Positions 1-5,217 of a stretch of DNA of 5,217 nt are shown here, piece by piece; positions within the stretch are counted from its first letter, which is position 1, and every line of letters starts with the position of its first letter. The stretch covers positions 1 through 5,217 of the forward strand of contig NZ_QPIP01000106.1 in assembly GCF_003344345.1 (NCBI RefSeq), written 5' to 3'. A program made the translations under genes and the position numbers. This DNA is from Wolbachia endosymbiont of Cylisticus convexus. Lineage in GTDB: Bacteria; Pseudomonadota; Alphaproteobacteria; Rickettsiales; Anaplasmataceae. The notes beneath the pieces were generated by a model. That model was not told where the DNA came from. It saw only the letters and a list, made by a program, of their open reading frames with translations, and searched no databases.

Positions 1-1125
1 CACAAGTACTATCCAGTGAAGATTGTTGGAAGAAAGTAGATAATTTACATGGGGTTAAGCTTGATAGATACATGGTAGGTAAAAAGTTGATAATGCCAGG
101 TAGTCCCTTTAGTAATCCTAGTTATGACATTGCCTGTAGGTGCTGTTTAGAGGAAGATATTATTGCTTTATTTGAGGAGAGAAAAAAAAAGGTTATCAGC
201 TCAGGGCAAGAGCAGCCTGCTGGAGTATGATCACTTAGTTAGGTGTTGCGGATTTGATCTTTTAGCACAGTTTTGGTCACATTTTGTTAGCGGCTACATT
301 TCTAAACTAAATTTAAATGGTCGTCATCCGTATAAGTATGGTCTTGACTGTGCTATGAGTTTGAAGCAAGCAGAGGCAGTAGAGTTCTTTTGGAATAAAA
401 TAAAATCATTACCTGAAAGTGAGATGAGCGAACAGAAAAAAGATGAAATCTTAATGAAGACAGCAGTGTATGCAGCAGGGAGTCGTTGTAATAGTTATCC
501 TGAAATATTCGAATTTTGTTTCGGTCAGATAAGTCCTGATAAATATCCAGAACTTCTAAAAAGAGACTTGGCTGAAAATCATTATTATGGGAGTTTAAAT
601 ACGCTACAACGCATGCTATGCTTTGATCAATTTCAAAAATTATTTGATTGCTTAAAGCCAAGTGATATTTCAGAAGATCGTTATAGTATTTGGTTAAACT
701 ATGTAGAAAAAGTGGAAGGTTATTCAAAATGTTATGTAGATGCGGGAGTAAAACTTTTTATGCATATGTGGATGAAGGAGGGATTTGATAGTCATCGTGC
801 CTTATTATTAAATGAAGAAATGACAAATAATTCCGTATTTCAAGGAAGGTTATTAGTACCTCTAATTAATAGGGGTTGTATGAAACCAGTGTGGGCAATA
901 TTGAATGAAGCTAGTCCTAATCAAATTAAAGAATTTATGGATTCTAGGCATGCAAATCACATTTGTTCTGTGTTAAAGGAAAGAGGAGATAAAGACTCGT
1001 TAGATAAATTTTTATCGTATGGTAAGTCCGTAGTTGAAGAGCCGGATAGAGGGGATTTAAGTACTGACTTAACTAAGGTCAAATTAAGTAAAGTACATGA
1101 TCAATTGGGGTTAGGTGATCATTAA
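1..1125 (+). pseudogene. cifA: CifA-like incompatibility/rescue factor, 5' partial, frameshifted at a poly-A run
   Basis: CifA proteins bind the CifB toxin, contribute to cytoplasmic incompatibility in males and rescue embryos when expressed in females. The first 60 visible residues are read in frame 3 from base 3 (QVLSSEDCWKKVDNL onward). They include a CW pair and a segment VGKKL..NPSYDIACRCC, which I match to the GCW, LGQKL and MASRYC stretch of Wolbachia CidA. After the A run the frame continues at base 190 as RLSAQGKSSLLEYDH. It contains GLDCAMSLKQAEAVEFFWNKI, close to GFDSAVKLKWSEGVEYFYNQL of CidA, and ends at TAA 1123-1125. With one A removed, about 373 residues are visible; compared with CidA (about 474 residues) roughly 60 N-terminal residues lie off the left edge. 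Read literally, frame 3 stops at TGA 228-230. The TTG at 163 that opens the downstream frame is an artefact, because the homologous frame upstream is frame 3. The protein is helix-rich and has no signal peptide in view. No C-terminal basic tail like that of CidA is seen. The gene lies 90 bases upstream of cifB, as in known cif loci. I am fairly sure of the family and unsure whether the gene is dead. Confidence 0.8.
182..190 (+). other. A9 homopolymer at the cifA frame junction (possible slippage site)
   Basis: Nine consecutive A residues sit exactly where the CifA-like reading moves from frame 3 to frame 1. Deleting one A gives FEERKKRLSAQG, a continuous CifA-like reading; the extra base instead leads to VISSGQEQPAGV and a stop at 228-230. 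The change needed is +1 (or -2) at the ribosome, so a classical -1 ribosomal slip would not repair it. Loss of one A in the transcript by polymerase slippage would. Runs of about nine A are known to allow such slippage in AT-rich endosymbionts. Confidence 0.75.
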
Positions 1126-1153
1126 TAAGATACAAAGGAGCAAAACTAAGGGA

Positions 1154-1183
1154 ATGCCAAAAAGAGATGGTATAGCATTTTAA
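1154..1183 (+). other. Nine-residue leader ORF between cifA and cifB (doubtful)
   Basis: An ATG at 1154 opens a nine-residue peptide, MPKRDGIAF, ending at TAA 1181-1183. AAGGAG at 1135-1140 lies upstream but 13 bases away, and AAGGGA abuts the ATG. The ORF ends within the intergenic inverted repeat, so its translation could affect folding of that element. It could equally be chance; no homology is recognised. Confidence 0.2.
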
Positions 1184-1198
1184 ACCGGTTAACGCTAT
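1172..1198 (+). repeat. Imperfect inverted repeat in the cifA-cifB spacer
   Basis: ATAGC at 1172-1176 pairs with GCTAT at 1194-1198. At the centre lies the perfect 8-base palindrome AACCGGTT (1183-1190), extended imperfectly by flanking T/A bases. The two arms are slightly offset, so an RNA hairpin would contain a bulge and only a tight loop. No T tract follows, so it is not a standard intrinsic terminator. It could be an operator, an RNA processing site or a weak attenuator that lowers cifB relative to cifA. Function is inferred only from position. Confidence 0.4.
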
Positions 1199-1205
1199 GT
1201 AAATT

Positions 1206-1211
1206 GAGGGG
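1206..1211 (+). promoter_or_regulatory. Ribosome binding site of cifB
   Basis: GAGGGG lies four bases before the ATG at 1216 and supports that start. No other in-frame ATG has a comparable site nearby, and the protease domain begins about 35 residues after this start. Confidence 0.6.
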
Positions 1212-1215
1212 AATT

Positions 1216-4200
1216 ATGCAAACGTTCAACTATAAATTTGATAATGAATCTGGCTTAAAGCGTTTTAAACGTGCTGATGATTCAGCTAATGATCTAAGGG
1301 AAAGCACTAGCTTTGTTTTCGCAACATCAAGTGGAGATTATAAAAAGTGGTTAACACAAGCAGACATTGCTAATATTGCAAGGACTGCGTATGGGTGGCA
1401 TGGAGAGGATAATAATGTGGTGTTTGAAGTAATTGGATCAGTAGATCAATTAGGAATACAATTAGAACGACACAAAAATAAATTGATGGAATCTAATAAA
1501 CAATCGCTAACGTTTGTTATCAATTTAGGAGAAAATCACTGGGTAACGTTAGTTGTGGCTTATCAAAGTCAACAATTTTCTGCTTATTATATTGATTCTC
1601 TTGCTAGTGGAATACAGAATAATATTCGTGATAAGTTAAGTGAAAAAATTACAGGAATTAATATTCAATCTTTTAATATTCGACAACAAAATGATGGATA
1701 TAACTGTGGAATATTTGCCTTGGAGAACGCAAGAATAATTAACAATGCATTACAGAGTGCGCAACAAGGGCAAATTGAACAGAGATTGTCAAATTATGAA
1801 CCAACTGAAGAACAGTTAAGAAATAAAAGAATAGAGTTTGCAGGAAAGTTAAGGGAAAGAGGCGTGGATATATCGGATTCTAGACCTGTAGATGCTATAA
1901 ATAGAAAAAACACGAATGAGGTACCACAAGATTTTGAGTTAATACAGCTACTTATTCAAGAAGCAGATTCTGTTAAAGGGGCTGATGCAGGAACTTCAAC
2001 TCAGCAAAGGAAAAATCTCGAATCTTTTCAAGCAAGGTTTCAGTCATACATTGACCAAATCCCATCCTATTTGCATTCTGTGGGAAAGCCTGGGTTCTTT
2101 CCAAACTTTTTCTTGGGAAGCTTTTCTACTTTGCTAGATACAGAGGTTGCAAGAAAATTGGATATTAACAAAATTTATTTTGACTTTGATGGTGAAAAGA
2201 CTTTGAAGGTAGCTGTCATAAAAAATGGTGAGATAAATAGTCAGGAAGATGTAGTCGATAAAGTAAAATTATTTGTTATCTCAGAAAGCGGTTCTCACAC
2301 TTACACTCAAGAGTTTGATCAAGGTGAATTAAAGAAAGTATTAGGTGAGCATTACTCTCTTGTTGAGGATAACCCAGGTGAAATCAAAGTTAAACTTGTA
2401 GAAATTAATAAAGACAATATCAATGATCAGGGAATATCCGTTACGGTAGAAGATAGAAAAGTAGATACAGATCGTACTTCTGAGCGCCAATTTACAGAAA
2501 TAAAAAAGGGACTATGGAACAAACCAGAGGATGACATAGCTAAGCTGGCCGATGCTGAAAAGGAAATAGTTGAAAGAAATCTTAAAAAGGTTCTTGAAGA
2601 AATTAGTAAAGTACATTCCAAATATGAGGGCTCACTTGAATATGCTAGCAGGGCACGAGAAGCAGCACATCATGGATTTATAGCAGGTGCTTTGAACAAC
2701 TTCCGTTATAGATATAATCTTAGAGCTTACTTAGAGCAATTTGCAGGAAGGGGTTATGCGGATATTGTCTTGCTACCTCGTGGCCCTGATCGTGCTCTGA
2801 ATTCTATTCCTATTATCATCGAGTTAAAGGCAGGGAATGGTCCTAATCTTACTCCGGATAAAGCTTTGGAACAAGCAGAAAAATATGCACAAGGTTTCCA
2901 ACCAAATGTTCAGCGAGTTTTAACTACTGCAAATAACATTTTATGTGTTGGTGTCAATCTTGATCATCCATCCCCTATCTCCAATATTGAAGCAAAAAGT
3001 CGTGAAGGAAGAATAGTTCCTTTCTTTCAAGGTATGCTAAAATCCATTGATGATTGGAGTATAAAGGAAATTGACAAAAAAGAATTGAAAAGACAGGTAA
3101 AAGATAATTTGGAACGTATTTACCATACCTTTCCTGGTACACCGGAGAAGGGAGATAATCATTATTTTAGTAGATTTTTACTAGGGCAATCACTATTGTT
3201 AAATAGAGTTGAAGATTTAGAAACTGGTTTTAAAAAATACATTTTTATCTATGGAGAAAATATACCTACTGAAGTGCATCCTAATCCTCGTGGGCTTGGA
3301 CGTCCAGCAGCTGAAAGAGCTAGGGAAAGACTATCAACTAACCTTGATGCAAGCCATGCAGCTGTAACAATGGTACTTATTCCAGAGAATACAGAGAAGT
3401 TGGTTTATGTAATAAACATTGTTGAAGCTAACAGAAAGGATGTACTGAATAAAGCGCTTCCTCTTAATAGATTAGGTAGAGAGATAGGAGATAGGGAAAT
3501 AGTTGAATTAAGTCTTAATTTTGATACTAGATACAAGTTAGATTTTAAAAGATATCTTACTATTTGGGCTAAAAAATACAATTCTTTACAAGAGTACAAC
3601 AACGGAGCTGAGAGACTTCGAGGTACTTTCAAAGAAGTTCCCTATCCTAATGAGCTAAAAGAAACGTTTGATAAAGCACTAGATGCTCAGTCTTCGTCAG
3701 TAAACGAATATAACAGATTGTTAGAAAAAATTGGAGAGGGAATATTTCCTTTTAAGACTCTCGTTAATAAAGAAGCTCATTTCCAGGGAATATTGAATGG
3801 AGTGTTTAGTTATTATAGTGACTTAAAATTACAGGAATCATCAGAAACTAGAGCATTAGTTTTAACTGAGTTTCAAACTGGTAGAGGGGAACGTATTGAC
3901 ATGCTAGTTCATGGTATTAAGTTTGTGGCTCAAGGTGGAAATGCTGAGGAGTACACTCCAATAGGGTTGGAACTTAAGACATCAAGGCAGGGCAAAGGAG
4001 CTCAAGCTTTATTGGGGGAAGCAGATGATCAAGTAGGAGAGTACGAAAAAGGTGTTACTTATAAAACATTAACAGATGGTGATGAGGTGAAATTTATCGG
4101 TGTTGTTTTTGATAAAGGATCTAATGATCCACGTAAACTTATTTTAACAAGTAAGGGAGGATTTATTCCTGTTGATATAGTTCATAGTTCTATCTTAGAA

Positions 4201-5217
4201 ATTGATCAGCAACCACCTAGGAAGAAATTTAAACCAAATGATTGTGTAAAGCAAGGTGGTAGAAGTAGAAGAAGTATTAATCCTTGTTTATTTTCAAAAG
4301 ATGATGTGGAAAAGTTTAGTAAAGGAAAGGTAGATGAAAATAATGTAGATAAGATTATAATTGATAGTGAAAAGTTTTTAACTTACATAAAAAGTAGTCA
4401 AGATGAGAAGAAAAATGCTCAGCTAGTAGAGTTTATTGGAAATAAAAATATTGAAGGTGACTATAAATATTTAGCTGACAAAGTGGTTGGAGATCAAGGA
4501 TATGAACGCTATATTCAGAATGAACGTATCAATGATTTATATAGTGACGTTTTACAGCAAAATAATGGTTTAATAAAAAATCCAAAATTGAAAAGCAGGT
4601 TAATGAATGCTGCAGGCAGAATACAATTAATCAGGGGTATTCATGGTGCTGCTGTATCATGCACAGATGGAACAGCATTAGATTGTGGATTAAACGTAGG
4701 TGGGATAATATGGTCTTTTGCATCTCAGCCAATTGAATATGGAATGGTTAAAATTACTCCAAAAGTTGTAACATCAGCTGAAAAGATTGTAGGAAGGATT
4801 ATACCGGGTACTTTAGGTAGGCAGACAAAATTTGCTATTCAAATTGCAGGTGCAAAATTTGGAAGTACAATAGCAAAAGGTGCTGCAGGAGCTGTATCTG
4901 GTGTATTTGATATTGTTGATATAGGCAGGTCAGCAAACAATCTTGTAGACTGTAAAAATAGAGAAGGTAGTGATAATCCATGTAAAGAAAAGGAGATAAG
5001 GGATAATATAGCATCTATATCCTTTTCTGGTGTGTCATTTATTTCTGGTGTTGCTCTTACAGCCGCTAGTATGCCGGTAGTTGGTATTGCAGTTGGGTTT
5101 GGGTTGATGGTAGGTTATGGAATTTATAGTGGTGTTAGCAATATTGTAGAGTACGAGAAAAAGTATAATACAACTCATGGAGAAAACTGGCGTATTTTTT
5201 GGCATACATTTGCTCTT
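1216..5217 (+). CDS. cifB: CifB-type composite toxin: Ulp1-like protease, two PD-(D/E)XK nucleases, cleavable loop and pore-forming region (3' partial)
   Basis: CifB is the toxin of the cytoplasmic incompatibility pair; it acts in host germ cells and the zygote and is bound by CifA. The frame is open for 1334 codons and runs off the window. Residues about 36-190 are an Ulp1/SENP (C48) protease with H108 (ENHWV), D127 (YIDSL), Q158 and C164 (QNDGYNCG). Residues about 195-475 form a CifB-like linker ending in charged helices. Nuclease 1 (about 476-600) has D516, E536-L-K538 and Q553. Residues about 600-845 are a middle region with no recognised motif. Nuclease 2 (about 850-990) has D895, E919-L-K921 and Q939. 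A basic patch RKKFK (1002-1006) and an RSRR site (1016-1019) between C1010 and C1024 follow. Residues 1136-1320 are hydrophobic and glycine/alanine-rich, like TcdB-type pore-forming regions. Classical CidB is about 1170 residues with Ulp1 at the C-terminus and degenerate nucleases; here Ulp1 is N-terminal and the protein is longer. This fits the long type V-like CifBs and related Rickettsia plasmid toxins. Family assignment is strong; the exact subtype is inference. Confidence 0.85.
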   Translation, partial: MQTFNYKFDNESGLKRFKRADDSANDLRESTSFVFATSSGDYKKWLTQADIANIARTAYGWHGEDNNVVFEVIGSVDQLGIQLERHKNKLMESNKQSLTFVINLGENHWVTLVVAYQSQQFSAYYIDSLASGIQNNIRDKLSEKITGINIQSFNIRQQNDGYNCGIFALENARIINNALQSAQQGQIEQRLSNYEPTEEQLRNKRIEFAGKLRERGVDISDSRPVDAINRKNTNEVPQDFELIQLLIQEADSVKGADAGTSTQQRKNLESFQARFQSYIDQIPSYLHSVGKPGFFPNFFLGSFSTLLDTEVARKLDINKIYFDFDGEKTLKVAVIKNGEINSQEDVVDKVKLFVISESGSHTYTQEFDQGELKKVLGEHYSLVEDNPGEIKVKLVEINKDNINDQGISVTVEDRKVDTDRTSERQFTEIKKGLWNKPEDDIAKLADAEKEIVERNLKKVLEEISKVHSKYEGSLEYASRAREAAHHGFIAGALNNFRYRYNLRAYLEQFAGRGYADIVLLPRGPDRALNSIPIIIELKAGNGPNLTPDKALEQAEKYAQGFQPNVQRVLTTANNILCVGVNLDHPSPISNIEAKSREGRIVPFFQGMLKSIDDWSIKEIDKKELKRQVKDNLERIYHTFPGTPEKGDNHYFSRFLLGQSLLLNRVEDLETGFKKYIFIYGENIPTEVHPNPRGLGRPAAERARERLSTNLDASHAAVTMVLIPENTEKLVYVINIVEANRKDVLNKALPLNRLGREIGDREIVELSLNFDTRYKLDFKRYLTIWAKKYNSLQEYNNGAERLRGTFKEVPYPNELKETFDKALDAQSSSVNEYNRLLEKIGEGIFPFKTLVNKEAHFQGILNGVFSYYSDLKLQESSETRALVLTEFQTGRGERIDMLVHGIKFVAQGGNAEEYTPIGLELKTSRQGKGAQALLGEADDQVGEYEKGVTYKTLTDGDEVKFIGVVFDKGSNDPRKLILTSKGGFIPVDIVHSSILEIDQQPPRKKFKPNDCVKQGGRSRRSINPCLFSKDDVEKFSKGKVDENNVDKIIIDSEKFLTYIKSSQDEKKNAQLVEFIGNKNIEGDYKYLADKVVGDQGYERYIQNERINDLYSDVLQQNNGLIKNPKLKSRLMNAAGRIQLIRGIHGAAVSCTDGTALDCGLNVGGIIWSFASQPIEYGMVKITPKVVTSAEKIVGRIIPGTLGRQTKFAIQIAGAKFGSTIAKGAAGAVSGVFDIVDIGRSANNLVDCKNREGSDNPCKEKEIRDNIASISFSGVSFISGVALTAASMPVVGIAVGFGLMVGYGIYSGVSNIVEYEKKYNTTHGENWRIFWHTFAL
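1321..1785 (+). other. Domain: N-terminal Ulp1/SENP-like (C48) cysteine protease of CifB
   Basis: Residues about 36-190 of the toxin. The order WLTQADI, ENHWVTLVV, YYIDSL, QQNDGYNCGIFALENA is that of Ulp1 proteases, with catalytic H108, D127 and C164. Q158 lies six residues before the cysteine, the spacing of the oxyanion-hole Gln. In CidB the equivalent domain is a deubiquitinase. All catalytic residues are present, so activity on ubiquitin-like modifiers is plausible; the exact substrate cannot be read from sequence. The domain is short compared with yeast Ulp1. Confidence 0.85.
2641..3015 (+). other. Domain: first PD-(D/E)XK nuclease of CifB, active-site residues present
   Basis: Residues about 476-600. 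A helix with EAAHHGFIAG (482-491) is followed by E507, GRG (511-513) and YADIVLL with D516. Then comes the strand IPIIIELKAG with E536 and K538, and a helix ALEQAEKYA with Q553. This is the full D...ExK...Q pattern of PD-(D/E)XK enzymes of the DUF1703/AAA-associated kind seen in CifB. In CinB these residues are needed for DNA cutting; in CidB they are degenerate. DNA nuclease activity is therefore likely but inferred. Confidence 0.75.
3763..4185 (+). other. Domain: second PD-(D/E)XK nuclease of CifB, active-site residues present
   Basis: Residues about 850-990. EAHFQGILNG (853-862) is followed by E885, GRG (889-891) and RIDMLV with D895. The strand PIGLELKTS carries E919 and K921, and the helix ADDQVGEYEKG carries Q939. 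The motif order mirrors the first nuclease, so the two domains are probably diverged copies. CifB proteins typically carry two such domains; both look catalytically complete here. Confidence 0.75.
4243..4287 (+). other. Cysteine-bounded furin-type cleavage loop in CifB
   Basis: Residues 1010-1024, CVKQGGRSRRSINPC. R-S-R-R matches the furin consensus R-X-(K/R)-R, with serine after the site, and cysteines stand on both sides 14 residues apart. The loop lies between the second nuclease and the hydrophobic region. Cleavage would separate the catalytic half from the pore-forming half while a disulphide could hold them together. Processing is inferred. Confidence 0.5.
4621..5175 (+). other. Domain: TcdB-like pore-forming/translocation region of CifB
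   Basis: Residues about 1136-1320 hold three hydrophobic, small-residue-rich stretches: about 1141-1172 (HGAAV, LNVGGIIWSFA), about 1206-1234 (IQIAGAKFG, AAGAVSGVF) and about 1264-1310 (FISGVALTAASMPVVGIAVG). Acidic and cysteine-containing turns separate them (CTDGTALDC, C1246-C1256). This layout resembles the pore-forming part of clostridial TcdA/TcdB-like toxins, and similar regions occur in large Wolbachia toxins. I infer insertion into a host endosomal or other membrane; a plain membrane anchor is the alternative. Confidence 0.55.

Noticed and set aside
163..189. TTG at 163 as the true start of the first gene
   Set aside because: The CifA-like reading upstream of the A run is in frame 3, so the frame-1 stretch 163-189 is noise. 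TTG has no ribosome binding site of note and would give a protein lacking the conserved upstream segment.
183..191. Programmed -1 ribosomal frameshift at the A-rich slippery sequence
   Set aside because: A -1 shift leads to the wrong frame; joining the two CifA segments needs +1 or -2. Transcript slippage fits better.
353..727. Antisense 124-residue ORF
   Set aside because: It lies wholly within the cifA reading on the opposite strand, has no recognisable motif and reads as low-complexity Leu/Ser-rich sequence typical of shadows.
1171..1176. TATAGC as a -10 box for a cifB promoter
   Set aside because: No -35-like hexamer lies at a suitable distance upstream, and such A/T-rich hexamers are frequent by chance in this sequence.
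1172..1198. Intrinsic terminator after cifA
   Set aside because: The stem is short and bulged with almost no loop, and no T run follows it.
2427..2621. Antisense 64-residue ORF
   Set aside because: Shadow of cifB; Ser/Phe/Leu-rich composition results from reading the Glu/Lys-rich helix region backwards.
3405..3632. Antisense 75-residue ORF with hydrophobic character
   Set aside because: Shadow of cifB between the two nuclease domains; no ribosome binding site or homology seen.

Overview
The window is AT-rich, has very short intergenic space and carries a two-gene locus on the + strand that I recognise as a cytoplasmic incompatibility factor pair (cifA-cifB). Such pairs are known from Wolbachia and, in longer modular forms, from Rickettsia and Orientia. 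The source is therefore most likely a Rickettsiales endosymbiont of an arthropod (Wolbachia first, a Rickettsia plasmid or Orientia relative second). This rests on protein family resemblance recalled by eye; no database search was run.

Positions 1-1125 hold the 3' part of a cifA homologue. Its reading frame enters from the left edge in frame 3 and moves to frame 1 at a run of nine A residues (182-190). Taken literally, translation stops at 228-230. Removing one A joins two segments that both resemble CifA, so the gene is either a recent frameshift, a sequencing error, or a gene rescued by RNA polymerase slippage. Positions 1126-1215 form a 90-base spacer with an imperfect inverted repeat, a tiny ORF and the cifB ribosome binding site.

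Positions 1216-5217 form one uninterrupted frame of 1334 codons that leaves the right edge of the window. It encodes a large CifB-type toxin with this order: an N-terminal Ulp1/SENP-like cysteine protease with a complete His/Asp/Gln/Cys set, a CifB-like linker, a first PD-(D/E)XK nuclease, a middle region, a second PD-(D/E)XK nuclease, a basic NLS-like patch, a furin-type RSRR site between two cysteines, and a hydrophobic region that looks like the pore-forming/translocation part of TcdB-like toxins. This is unlike the classical CidB type (degenerate nuclease domains, then C-terminal Ulp1) and unlike CinB (nucleases only). It fits the long, composite type V-like group.

In the known system CifB modifies sperm so that embryos fail, and CifA binds CifB and rescues. 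Here the toxin has an apparently complete active-site set for both protease and nuclease activity, plus what looks like its own delivery module, while the antidote gene is formally broken. The most interesting features are the diphtheria-toxin-like nicked loop at the junction of the catalytic and pore-forming halves and the poly-A frameshift in cifA. No RNA genes, CRISPR arrays or insertion sequences were seen.
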